A stretch of DNA of 64,000 bases from Flavobacteriales bacterium (lineage in GTDB: Bacteria > Bacteroidota > Bacteroidia > Flavobacteriales_F > PHOS-HE28), in assembly GCA_016719225.1 (NCBI GenBank), contig JADKAN010000002.1:1-64000 (forward strand). The letters are read 5' to 3'. The position numbers and the translations under genes were made by a program. The notes beneath the pieces were generated by a model. That model was given only the letters and a program-made list of their open reading frames with translations, was not told the DNA's origin and searched no databases. Shown here in pieces: positions 9,134 through 18,202 of the stretch. The number at the start of each line of letters is the position of its first letter. Within the stretch, counting starts at the first letter, position 1.

Positions 9134-11030
9134 TCACTGAATGATGACGCGTGCGGATAGTGGCGCCTGCCCGTCCACGCGCAGCATCACCAGGTACAAG
9201 CCTTCCTGCTGAATGCTCGAAAGCTCCAGCGGCTGCAGCGCCATCAGCGAAGCCACTTGTTCGGCATGCACCAATTTGCCGGTGATGTCGAACACCTCGA
9301 TCACACCTTTCTTCCCGAAGGCATGCGCATCGATCACGAGGTTCACGCGATCATTGGCAGGGTTCGGGTACACGCGCAGGTTATCGCCGTCGCCATCCGC
9401 AAGCTCTTCCGGAACGGGCACATCACCGATGCTGGTGATGCAGCTCGGGTCATCGATCCGGGCCACCACCACATCATCGATGAAGTAATAAGCGCGTTGT
9501 GCAAGGTCGCCGGTATAGGCCACTTGGTTGAGACCATTGAAGTTGCCGAGGGTGATGTGGTCCATCGCCCTATCGGCCACCACGATGCCGCAGATGTTGG
9601 TCCATTCGCCGCTGGGGACCACCGCCTCGGAGAAGATCTGGGGTTGGGTCAGGAGCACGATATCGTTCCCTTGCACGATCGGGCCTTCGCTAAGGGCTGC
9701 TCCGAATCCGTTCACACAAAGCGTAGTGCCGGAACGGATATGGAACGATACAAGGTAGGCTTCGCCGGCCACCAAAGGCTCGCTCAACGGGGCGGAGATG
9801 TACTCCCGATAAGAGGGGCCGCCGATATCCTTGGCGATGATGCCTGCCATGCCTTTGCCACTGTGCGAAAGCACCCTGCCATTGGTGAACGTGACACCCT
9901 GCGCGGGCACTTCCACACTACTGCTAGCGTTCGCGCAACTGCTGAAGCTGTCCGAAGAGCCGATCATGTAGCGCGGCCAACCCGGTGCCATCTCGGTACC
10001 GAGGCCATCCATGTTGGCGATCTCCGAAATGTGCGGCAAGCAATAGGGACCTTGTTCAATGGAGGGGTTCGACAGCAATACCGGTCCCAAGCAATCCTCT
10101 TCCACGCAGGTGTTCTCCGTTACGCTGGGGGTGATGAACAGACCGATCCTGCCGGTAACGTCCGTGGCGTTCTTCCAACTGTAGAGCCGCGCGTAGTAGA
10201 TCTGTCCGGCGGTAAGCGACGGCACCACCAGGATGTTGTCGCTGCAGGCGATGCTCACCAAATTCCCGGGTGTGCCGCTGAAGAGCTCCAGTGTGAGGTC
10301 TTCGTTGTGTTCGCCGACGACCAGTCTTGCATTCGCGTTGGTGGCGGTGAACTTGAACCAGATGTCATCGTCGGCGAAATCGGCTACGGAGCATGCCGCA
10401 CCGGGCTGGCTTTGCGTGGCACCATCGGTGTTGAACACCGCGGTGTAGCTATCGCCATAGGTGAGTTCCATAGCGCCTGTGGCTTCATCGTTGCTCTCGC
10501 CGGACACGCTGGTGATGAACGCACAGGTATTCTCCGCACCGGCCGCAGGGGTATACACGCGGTACCAATAATCCTTGCCCGGGGTAAGGCCCGAAACGGT
10601 CAAAGGGCTGGCACCGCAGCTGAACATGCCCGCGTCCAGTGTGCTCAGGTCGGTGCTCAGGGTATCGTACACTTCCAGGCGCAAGGGATAACCGAGGTAC
10701 GGGGCAGAGAACCAGAGGTTCTGTTGGGAAGCGATGATGCTATGCGTCGCGGTTTCGGCGGTGAAGTGGAACCACGTATCCTCATCGGGCGTGTTGTTGG
10801 TGTTGCACATCACGGTGTAGCTCTCCGTGGCACCGTAGTTCCACGCACCGAACACGGCTTGGGCGAATTGCGAACCAACGACAGGAACATCGATGGCGCC
10901 GGTTATTTCATCGTTAACGGGCTGATCGAACAACAAGGGCTGGAGGTCGACGCCATAATTCGAGGAAACACGCAGGAAGTATTCGGCGCCAACGACCAGA
11001 TCGGTCATTTTCAAAAGCACCCTGGCCAAG
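9134..11030 (-). CDS. giant T9SS modular surface protein C, C-terminal part (frameshifted)
   Basis: Two more 'NDE.T.A....DDIWFKFTA...LELFSGTPGNLVSIAC' modules, then a region paralogous to protein B ('GPVLLSNPSIEQGPYC', 'YYFIDDVVVARIDDPSC') and a type A sorting domain with 'YPNPANDRVNLVID' and 'GLYLVMLRVDGQAP', ending at 9134. The open frame continues upstream to 11206, but residues before 'KMTDLVVGAEYFLRV' are out of frame with the family. The gene is in the same order and orientation as protein B, 31 bases after it, so B and C look like a tandem gene duplication. Confidence 0.8.
9137..9379 (-). repeat. T9SS type A sorting-domain module, copy C
   Basis: Sorting domain of protein C. Its DNA is nearest to copy A. 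Confidence 0.8.
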
Positions 11031-11563
11031 CCCGGGTGCCCGCCGCAACGAATCCCGCACTGGTATGCGCTGCGGTGAAGCGGTACCAGAGATCCCGCGT
11101 GGTAGCGCATGTGCCGGTGCCATCCGTCGCCAGGAACGTGCCCGTTAGTTCCGTAGGAGCATAGTCGTCCAGTGTGTTGAACGAAAGGGGGATCGCTCCT
11201 GCGCAATCGTCATTGGGAACGGGTTCCAGCACCGCGATGCGCACGCTTGCGAATTCCGTGTTACCATAGGTGCGAATGAAGTACGTGTTACCGATCACAA
11301 GTTCGCTGAGCGAAACATTCGGTGTACCGTATTCGCATGCAATGCTGGTAAGGGTGCCGCAGCTTCCGCTGAAGGCCTCCACTTTGATGGCGGTCGGATC
11401 CCCGGTACTGCTACAAACGATGGTGTGGTGCGTGGCCGTTGCGGTGAAGCGGTACCAGATGTCATCGGGATTTCCATTGCAGGTCTCCGGCATGGATTCG
11501 GTGGCCTCGTACGTATGGCCGTAGGTGAAATCAGCAGCGGCATCTCCGCTGGTCACGGGGAGC
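11031..11563 (-). CDS. giant T9SS modular surface protein C, third fragment
   Basis: In-frame stretch 'VTSGDAAADFTYGHTYEATES' to 'TRDLWYRFTAAHTSAGFVAAG'. It contains one complete module and the start of another. Compared with protein B, which reads 'AAHTSAGFLLAPGNSYTLELFSGSC...' at the same place, this copy lacks about 18-20 residues ('YTLELFSGSC.ALTSIVC') before the next fragment resumes. The junction at about 11030 therefore combines a frame change with a real loss of sequence of roughly 55 bases, either in the genome or in the assembly. Confidence 0.7.
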
Positions 11564-11952
11564 TACCACGGCATCGATGCATTCATCGTTGGTCGGCGGC
11601 GCGAATACCCGGATGTTCTGTTTCGGGAAGTCATAATTGGTGCCGACCTTCAGGTAGTACGTCGCACCCGCTGTAAGGCCGGTGTAAACGTTGTTGAAGG
11701 TGGCACTGAAGACGCATGTGAGCGATCCGCAGGAACCACTGAACAACTTGAGCGTTTGACCGGCCTGGTCGCTCACCACGGTTACGGTGGTACCTGGCGA
11801 TACGAACGTGAGCCACACATCGCGGTTGATCGTTCCGCACGGCACGGTGCTGGATGTGGCGTTCTTCGTGGACACTTGCGCGGCAACGGCCGGCTGACGG
11901 CTCTCGATCACTTCAATGGGAATGGCCCCTGCACATGCATCGTTCGGGGCGG
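11564..11952 (-). CDS. giant T9SS modular surface protein C, second fragment
   Basis: In-frame stretch 'PAPNDACAGAIPIEV' to 'PPTNDECIDAVV'. It contains one module with 'DVWLTFVSPGTTVTV' and 'LFSGSCGSLTCVF'. It is joined to the upstream part by one extra C in a run of four (about 11951-11954) and to the downstream part by one extra base near 11563. After removal the protein reads 'DAVVLPVTSGDAAADF', as in its sister modules. The raw frame ends in 'PRDQRRCRC', which has no counterpart. Confidence 0.7.
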
Positions 11953-12815
11953 GGCTCGAACACACCGATCAGTCCACGGCTGCTCACGGCTACATCCGTG
12001 CTGGTGCTGTAAGCGCGGAGGTAGTAGGGCTGGCCCACGGTGAGCCCGGTGGCCACATCGGTATTGCAGAACACGTTGGTCAAATTGCCGCAGGTGCCAC
12101 TGAAGCCTTGCAGCGTGATCGCGCCACCGCTCAAGAGTTGCGTAGGGAAGAAGTGCGTTGTGCTCGTTGCAATGAAACGGTACCATACATCATCGTTCGC
12201 CGCCCCAGCGATCGCGCAGCCCGGTTGTGACTGTGTAGCACCCAAGGTGGAGATCTCCACGGCGGGGGCCACGCGATCGGTGCTGGGTGTCACGGGCAAT
12301 TCGAGGGCTCCCACGCACTCGTCGTTCAGCGGGTCGGATACCACGGCCAGGTTCAAGAAGCACTGCTCGCTGCCACAGAAGAAGGGGTTCGTCGTCAGCA
12401 CACGCAGGTAGTAGGTCTGGCCCGGAACAAGGCCCGTTACCTCCGGAATGGGACTATTGCCCGGCACACAGAGGATGTTGGTAAGGGTTCCGCAAGTGCC
12501 GCTGAACACCTCGATGCTGCTCTCGTCCAGATCGCCGCCTTCGGTGCGGATCCAATGGGATGTGTTGCTGGCCACGAAGCTGTACCACGCGGAACCTCTG
12601 GTGCCGGCGCCTCCGCATGTGGACACTGGTGCTGGGACGGCCCCCGGCAAGAAATTCCCGATCATCGGCGTGAAGGAGACCTGCACATTCCCGCTCGCTA
12701 CGGGCAACGGGATGGCCAGCGCGCAGGTGAAGTTGGATGCGTTCTGGGCGACCAATACGCTGGGAAAAGCCAACGCGGCGGTCAATGCGGCTGCGAAAAG
12801 GAGAGCGTTCTTCAT
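11953..12815 (-). CDS. giant T9SS modular surface protein C, N-terminal part (frameshifted)
   Basis: Starts at the ATG at 12815 with a signal peptide ('LLFAAALTAALAFPSVLVAQ'). It carries two modules: 'ALAIPLPVASGNVQV...SAWYSFVASNTSHW...EVFSGTCGTLTNILC' and 'NDECVGALELPV...NDDVWYRFIATSTTHF'. The raw frame goes wrong after 'GLIGVFEP' and ends at 11913; the homologous reading continues in the next fragment. The full protein C would be about 1,200 residues, secreted through the T9SS, and probably surface-exposed. The upstream neighbour is the LytTR regulator, which begins 94 bases away. Confidence 0.8.
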
Positions 12816-12908
12816 GTGTGCCAAGGATTCAGGCACCAAGAGAACACAAGCGCCAGCCCGGAACAAACGGGATCGATCGAACGCGGGAATGAATGATCGA
12901 ACGCAGGC

Positions 12909-13643
12909 TCAGCTCGCCAGCGCCCGTGCCACATCATCCTTCCGGCGTGATGCGACCTCCACCCGATGACCATTCCGCAGCACCACGAACCCGGACCTGT
13001 CGAGGTGGTCGATGTGTGCGCGGTTCACCAGGTAGCTGCGATGCGTGCGCAGGAAACCGAGCGGCGTGAGCATGTCCTCGTAGTCCTTCAAGGTTCGCGC
13101 TGAAACGAAGCGGCGATCATCGTTGAGGTGGAGGTTCGTGTAGTTCACATCGGCTTCGCACCAGATCACTTCCGCAGGGTCGATGAAATAGCTGCGGTCG
13201 CCGCTGGTGAGTGTGAGCTTCATCGTGCGTTCATCCGCTTGGGCGATGTTGTGCAATAGGTTGTGGTGCGCATCGGTACCGATGCCGCGCTTGGCGATGT
13301 GGCGATCGATGGCCGCGCGCAACTCATCACCGAGCACGGGCTTCATCAGGTAGTCCAAGGCACTGAAGCGAATGGCCTGTATGGCATGTGTGCTGCTGCC
13401 CGTGGCAAAGACCACATCGAAGGTCCACGAACCAAGTCGCTGCAGCAGTTCGAAGCCGTCACCACCTGGCATTTGCACATCCAGAAAGAGAAGTTCCGGC
13501 TTGTGCTGAGTGATGACCCGCTCCGCTTCATCAATTGAAGAGGCCTCGGCGATCACCTCCACATCCGGTGCGCACCTTGACAATAGTATTCGTAAAGAAG
13601 CTCGTGCCTCCGCCTCATCGTCCACGATAACCGCTCGCACCAT
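12909..13643 (-). CDS. LytTR-family response regulator
   Basis: A 244-residue two-component regulator. It has a receiver domain (residues ~1-120) with acidic pair 'VDDE', phospho-acceptor Asp in 'LLFLDVQMPGGDG', the Thr/Ser in 'FATGSSTHAI' and Lys in 'DYLMKPV'. The C-terminal LytTR DNA-binding domain (~140-240) shows 'FIDPAEVIWCEADVNYTNLHL' type strands, 'TLKDYEDML' and 'FLRTHRSYLVN'. It is encoded 17 bases downstream of the LytS-type kinase and certainly forms a pair with it. LytTR regulators bind direct repeats upstream of targets. T9SS proteins on both sides are plausible targets (inference). Confidence 0.95.
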   Translation of the reverse strand: MVRAVIVDDEAEARASLRILLSRCAPDVEVIAEASSIDEAERVITQHKPELLFLDVQMPGGDGFELLQRLGSWTFDVVFATGSSTHAIQAIRFSALDYLMKPVLGDELRAAIDRHIAKRGIGTDAHHNLLHNIAQADERTMKLTLTSGDRSYFIDPAEVIWCEADVNYTNLHLNDDRRFVSARTLKDYEDMLTPLGFLRTHRSYLVNRAHIDHLDRSGFVVLRNGHRVEVASRRKDDVARALAS

Positions 13644-13660
13644 GGGGACAAGTTACCAAG

Positions 13661-15496
13661 CTATGCCTGAAGACCCATCACCACCCGTGTTCCTCTGGCA
13701 CCGCCTTCATCATCCTTCAGGTCCTCCACCCGGAACCCTCCCTCGCTCTTCATGCGCTCGGTGAGCAACTCCAGCCGTTCGCCGGTGAGTTTCAGGCCCA
13801 GGGATGTCCGCCCGGGCGTTGGCGCTTTCGGTGATCGCCCCACGCCGTTGTCTTCCACGCAACAGGTCACGGTGCCATTATGCAAGGTGAAGTGGATGTC
13901 CAATCGTTTCGGTCCCTGCTTCGGTGCCAAGCCATGCCAGATCGCGTTCTCCACAAAGGGTTGCACGAGCAGTGATGGGATCTGCGGTTCCTCATCGATC
14001 AGCGTTTGATCCGCGGTGATCGACCACGTGAAGTCATCCCCCAAACGCAGCTGTTCCAACTTCACGTAGTCCTTTAAGAAAGCGATCTCTTCTTCCAACG
14101 TGATGCGATCGCGCACGCTGTGCTCCAGAACGGTGCGAAGCAATCGCGCGAAGCCTTCGAGGTATTCGTCCGCGCGCTCATGGTCGCCTTTCAAGGAAAG
14201 TGCTCGGATCGCATTCAAGCAGTTGTGAATGAAGTGCGGATCCATCTGCGTGCGCAACACCTTCATGCGCAACAGCGCGTTGATCTCTTCGATGCGCACT
14301 TGCTTGTCCTGCAGTTGCGTGTTCAATCGTTCCAACACGGCGGAATGTTTACGCTTCTGCCGCAGGTTGCGCAACACCAGCAACCCACCGCCCAAGGCCA
14401 AAACGGCCAGCGCTAAGCTGCCATAGAGCTGCAGGTTGCGCAGGCGAAGGCGTTGCTCTTGTTGGCGGTTCTCGGCATCCAGCCGTTGGATCTCCTCCTG
14501 GCTCAGCCGTGTCTCGAACTTCTTCTCCAACGCCAACATGTGCTCATCGTTGGCCACGGTATTGAAACTGTCCTTCAACACTTCCAATTGGCCCATCGCC
14601 AAATAGGCGTGTGCGGTATCGCCCATCCCTATGTAACTGTCGGCCATGAAACCCATGTTCTCTACGGAAAGTCCCAAGTCTTTCAGACCAGCTTGGTTGA
14701 GCGAATCGCTTCGCTGGAATTCCTTCACCGCATCGCGGTAGCGTTCCATGGTGTAGAGCGCAAAGCCCAACGTGTTGTGATAAACACTGCGCAGTCTTAA
14801 TTGCGTTGACGGGATCTCCGCACCTGCTAATGCCAACTCCTGAAGGGCCTGATCGTATTTCCCTTCTTCGATCAGGATGTTCGCCATGTTCATACGAATA
14901 CCCACACGCTGCGGATCATCGCGGTGGATCAGTTCGATCGTTCGACTGTAGTACCAACGGGCGGAATCGTAGTGGTGTTCGAGGTAGTGCGCATTGCCGA
15001 TGTCATTGTAGAGGATGACCAAAGCGGCTGTATCCCGCGAAGCAGTGGCCAGTTCGTACTGAACTTCCTGGTGCTTACGGGCGACATCAAATCGCGACAT
15101 TTGAAAAGCGAGCCTACCGAGCAAGTGTTCACTTCGGATCCATAAGAACGTGTCTGCCAATGCTCGTGCCAGCAGGATACTTTCGCGAGCATGGTGCTGG
15201 GTGCTTTCCGCATTGTTACCATCACGAAGTGTCCGCGCCAATTGAGAGTGGGCAAGTAACCGATCCTTATCCGTGGTCGCCAAAGCCAACGCCCGTTGGC
15301 CAACGGCAACAGCGGAATCGAGTTGACCAGCTGCGCGGTAAGCCTTGGCCAGGTCGCAGATGGCTTGGAACCGTTCAGCGGTGGATGCGCGGCCCAGGGC
15401 TTCCACAGCGCCTTGCACGTCCTTCAACGGATCGTCCTGAGCATGCAGGATCCGCATACTGGCGATCAATACGAACATCGTGGCCCGAACGCGCAT
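13661..15496 (-). CDS. LytS-type sensor histidine kinase with TPR sensor domain
   Basis: About 611 residues. It has a signal peptide (ending 'RILHAQ'), a periplasmic region of tetratricopeptide-like repeats (residues ~30-330), one membrane span ('LYGSLALAVLALGGGLLVL'), a coiled coil and a His_kinase (PF06580) domain with H-box 'MDPHFIHNCLNAIRAL'. The N-box is 'PFVENAIWHGL' and the G-box is 'VEDNGVGRS'. TPR-sensor LytS kinases are common in Bacteroidota, but their signals are mostly unknown. The start at 15496 is chosen because it begins the signal peptide; the frame extends to 15532. Cotranscribed with the regulator below it. Confidence 0.92.
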   Translation of the reverse strand: MRVRATMFVLIASMRILHAQDDPLKDVQGAVEALGRASTAERFQAICDLAKAYRAAGQLDSAVAVGQRALALATTDKDRLLAHSQLARTLRDGNNAESTQHHARESILLARALADTFLWIRSEHLLGRLAFQMSRFDVARKHQEVQYELATASRDTAALVILYNDIGNAHYLEHHYDSARWYYSRTIELIHRDDPQRVGIRMNMANILIEEGKYDQALQELALAGAEIPSTQLRLRSVYHNTLGFALYTMERYRDAVKEFQRSDSLNQAGLKDLGLSVENMGFMADSYIGMGDTAHAYLAMGQLEVLKDSFNTVANDEHMLALEKKFETRLSQEEIQRLDAENRQQEQRLRLRNLQLYGSLALAVLALGGGLLVLRNLRQKRKHSAVLERLNTQLQDKQVRIEEINALLRMKVLRTQMDPHFIHNCLNAIRALSLKGDHERADEYLEGFARLLRTVLEHSVRDRITLEEEIAFLKDYVKLEQLRLGDDFTWSITADQTLIDEEPQIPSLLVQPFVENAIWHGLAPKQGPKRLDIHFTLHNGTVTCCVEDNGVGRSPKAPTPGRTSLGLKLTGERLELLTERMKSEGGFRVEDLKDDEGGARGTRVVMGLQA

Positions 15497-15727
15497 ATTC
15501 AAGCGCCCATGGGAGTTGGGGCGGTGGCTCAATGTAATGCGCTGGCCTCTAGGCCATGAATATGGAAGCCTCTGGATCGACGGTCCGGGATAGCGGCAGT
15601 GCGCGTACCGTTGTTCCTCGTCACTACCCGTTCGGCCTATCCATTTCTATTACGGAGGGCTATTACAACATGGGATCTACATCGCTTGAAGCAGATGCTT
15701 GCTATAGGATGTGATCGAGGGAATGAT

Positions 15728-17353
15728 CTAGCGACGCACCACCACCCGTGCGCATCGCGGCGCTTGTCCTTCCACGCGCAGCATCACCAGGTACAAGCCT
15801 TCCTGCTGAATGCTCGAAAGCTCCAGCGGCTGCAATGCCATCAGCGAAGTCACATGTTCGGCGTGCACGCGCTGGCCGGTGGCGTCGAACACCTCGATCA
15901 CTCCGCTCTTTCCGAAGAGCCCCTTACTGCACACGATGTTCACGCGGTCGTTGGCCGGGTTGGGGTAAGCTGTAAGCATCACCTTATTGTTCGGTTCGGA
16001 TATCCCCGTGCTGAACCCGCTACTGGGGTCGATGTGCGTACCGTGGATGTTGTTCCCCTCCGTGGCCCAGAAGATGACAGCATTGCCATCGGAAGTGGGG
16101 AGCATGCGCATATCTCCATAGAACGGAGCGTAGTTCGCTTCGGTCATCTGGTAGGCCGGGTCCCATACCGGTACACCGGCGCTATTGAGCAGCATCGCCT
16201 TTAAGCCATCACTCGTCTTGTGTACCACGTACGCGCCACCTTCGGGTGTTGGCGCGATGCGGGCATACGGGATATAGCTGCTTTCCTGTATGGCCGATAC
16301 GCCATCCACGGTCCAGAGCGGATCGCCGTTCAGGTCTATTTTCTGTGCGAAGAGGTCGTAGTTATTCGCCGGTGGGCGTCCATCGGACCATGCGAAATAC
16401 AGGTTGCCTCCCAGCGCAACAACAGTGGGCCGCCGCTGCGAACCGGCCTGCACGCACACCGGCTTGATCGCGGGGCTCCAGGTGAGCGTACCACTGATAT
16501 CGACCCGGCTCATGAGCACATCCGCAGCGTTGTTCCACACCACCACAAGACCGTCCGTGCCATCGTATACCGCGGTGTATTCGCCATCGGAGATGCCGGC
16601 GGAACCAGCGGTCGGGGACACGTTCTCCACCCATTGAAGAGCGCCGTTCGCGTCCACCCGCCGCACTTGGATCCCGGCCCCCAGGGCATTCGCGGTGGCC
16701 CAATGGATGAACATGCCGCCGCTGCCGTCCGGGTTCACGCCGTTCGCCGCAGAGCCGCTGCCGGGGATGTAGGTCCCGTTGAAACCTTGCATTACGGCAC
16801 CTGCTCCATCGACGACGTTATAGGCCACGACGGCATTCCAGCCCTGATGTACCGGCATCCAAGTGACGAAGGCGCCATCGCCCTTGGCCAGCACGCGGGG
16901 TGCGCCGATGTTGTATCCGTTGGCGTCCACACGGCCCGCAACAAGAGCGGGCTGGGGCCACGTGGGGGCACCAGCTTCATCCAGGAGCTGCGCCTTCAGT
17001 GTATCGGTGCCGTGGACCCACGCGATGAAAAGTGAACCTGAACCCGTCAGGCAGACCGCGAAGTCGCTGACCTTCTTTATCGGATCGGCGATCAGCTGCC
17101 TGCCATCCGCTTCCCAGAGCGCCACGCCGTCGGCATTCAAGTGTTGGCCGTACACTGCATCCTTCGTGTCGCTTACGCGCCCATCGAGCCAAAGCACATA
17201 CCAGCCATCTGCACCGTCGCTCAACGCCTTCACGGCGTTCTGCTCGTTCGCTGCTGCGCAGACCGCCAGCGGTGTGTCCGGGAAGTCCGTCCATTGAGCG
17301 TTCGAGGCGAATGCCATGGTCGTGCAGGCGAGCAGGACGAAGGAGGTTTTCAT
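15728..17353 (-). CDS. T9SS-secreted surface protein with repeated beta-propeller-like strands
   Basis: A 541-residue protein with signal peptide 'SFVLLACTTMAFASNAQ'. Its long central region has repeated 'GGNLYFAWSDGR', 'GDGAFVTWMPVHQG' and 'GSGSLFIAWVHG' type strands, suggesting a beta-propeller. A type A sorting domain closes it ('YPNPANDRVNIVCSK', 'GVIEVFDATGQRVHAE', 'GLYLVMLRVEGQAP', ending RR). The sorting domain is nearly identical at DNA level to those of the three T9SS proteins at 3.8-12.8 kb. The frame is intact. It is transcribed in the same direction as the kinase-regulator pair, with 231 bases between. Confidence 0.85.
   Translation of the reverse strand: MKTSFVLLACTTMAFASNAQWTDFPDTPLAVCAAANEQNAVKALSDGADGWYVLWLDGRVSDTKDAVYGQHLNADGVALWEADGRQLIADPIKKVSDFAVCLTGSGSLFIAWVHGTDTLKAQLLDEAGAPTWPQPALVAGRVDANGYNIGAPRVLAKGDGAFVTWMPVHQGWNAVVAYNVVDGAGAVMQGFNGTYIPGSGSAANGVNPDGSGGMFIHWATANALGAGIQVRRVDANGALQWVENVSPTAGSAGISDGEYTAVYDGTDGLVVVWNNAADVLMSRVDISGTLTWSPAIKPVCVQAGSQRRPTVVALGGNLYFAWSDGRPPANNYDLFAQKIDLNGDPLWTVDGVSAIQESSYIPYARIAPTPEGGAYVVHKTSDGLKAMLLNSAGVPVWDPAYQMTEANYAPFYGDMRMLPTSDGNAVIFWATEGNNIHGTHIDPSSGFSTGISEPNNKVMLTAYPNPANDRVNIVCSKGLFGKSGVIEVFDATGQRVHAEHVTSLMALQPLELSSIQQEGLYLVMLRVEGQAPRCARVVVRR
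15731..15976 (-). repeat. T9SS type A sorting-domain module, copy D
   Basis: Sorting domain of the T9SS protein at 15728. It shares with copy B the residues 'NIVC' and 'GLFGK', while the core matches all copies. Confidence 0.8.
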
Positions 17354-17461
17354 GATGTTGGGTTCTTGACCACCAAGTTAAGGCGTTCCGCCACAGCGTG
17401 AAAGCGGATCCGAGGGAACGGTAAGGGATCGAGGGAACGGTGCGATCCCCGGCATGCCGGT

Positions 17462-17692
17462 CTATGATCGTAACGCTCCGAATAGTTCATGTTCGGCGCG
17501 GCGAACAACGAGCGGTACGTTGCGTTCCTTGAAGGCGACGTCCAACCGTTTGCGTCCGGACCGTGGCGCCAAGCCATGCCAGGTCGCGTTGTCCACGAAG
17601 GGTTGCACCATCAACGACGGGATCAACGGCTCTTCCTCGATCAATACGTGGTCCGCACTGATCGAGCATCTGAAGTCATTGCCCAAGCGCAA
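17462..17692 (-). pseudogene. remnant of a LytS-type histidine kinase
   Basis: The reverse strand encodes 'MRLGNDFRCSISADHVLIEE', then 'PSLMVQPFVDNATWHGLAPR' and 'RKRLDVAF'. This matches residues around the N-box of the intact kinase at 13661-15496 ('LRLGDDFTWSITADQTLIDE', 'PSLLVQPFVENAIWHGLAPK'). Only about 55 residues of similarity remain. The H-box is missing upstream, and after 'LDVAF' the similarity ends without the 'VEDNGVGRS' G-box. It is therefore a truncated, presumably non-functional copy left by duplication and decay. It lies directly upstream of the T9SS protein gene at 15728. Confidence 0.8.
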
Positions 17693-17816
17693 GAGCAGGG
17701 TCCCATTGGTTGATCACCCTGTCGTTGATGCACCTGCAACGATCCTTCACACGTCATTGCAGCACCGACCGCACTTGCACCCCAAGGAAGTGATAACTTT
17801 CTGGAGATCCACGACC

Positions 17817-18086
17817 ATGGCTGATATGAAGAAGTCCAACCCGCTCCTCCCCAAGCAACCGGCCGCCACGAAGCGGACGTTCAAGGAGTCGATCACGGTG
17901 AAGCCAGGCGAGAACCACCCGGGCCAGACCGCCGAACATAGCATGGCCCACGACCGCAAAGGCTCACAACCCGAACGGATGAAGCACGAATACCCGAACG
18001 GCGCCGTGCCCAAGCAAGGCTCCTCGCGTAGCAATAAGGACCCCAAGGCACGCACTGGCGCCTACAAGAAGCACAGCGAGAAGTAG
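17817..18086 (+). CDS. small basic hydrophilic protein
   Basis: An 89-residue protein with no hydrophobic segment, rich in Lys, Pro, Gly, Ser and His. It reads 'MADMKKSNPLLPKQPAATKR' and ends with an acidic-basic mixed tail 'TGAYKKHSEK'. It is probably intrinsically disordered, and a nucleic-acid-binding or stress-related role is possible but unproven. The ATG at 17817 is preceded by GGAG at about 17802-17805. The open frame extends to 17454, but upstream it lies opposite the kinase remnant. No family is recognised. Confidence 0.6.
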   Translation: MADMKKSNPLLPKQPAATKRTFKESITVKPGENHPGQTAEHSMAHDRKGSQPERMKHEYPNGAVPKQGSSRSNKDPKARTGAYKKHSEK

Positions 18087-18202
18087 ACCATTGCGATCCT
18101 TGAGCCGAAGCGTTCCAGAGCGGATCACCACACTTCCAATTGTTGAAAGCTGTAGACCAGCGGTCCTCAATAGGTCCGGCAACCTTTTTTTTTCCGAACT
18201 TC

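Noticed and set aside
9257..11164. 635-codon open frame on the plus strand opposite protein C
   Set aside because: Antisense shadow of a GC-rich repetitive gene; no family motif, and the minus-strand reading has clear modules and a sorting domain.
5290..12815. Phase variation of surface proteins by homopolymer slippage
   Set aside because: The runs involved are only about four bases long and the breaks also affect a SOUL protein and a deiminase, so sequencing error or decay is more likely.
15544..15555. GGCCTCTAGGCC near-palindrome upstream of the kinase gene
   Set aside because: Short, no poly-T, and not placed at a gene end or obvious operator.
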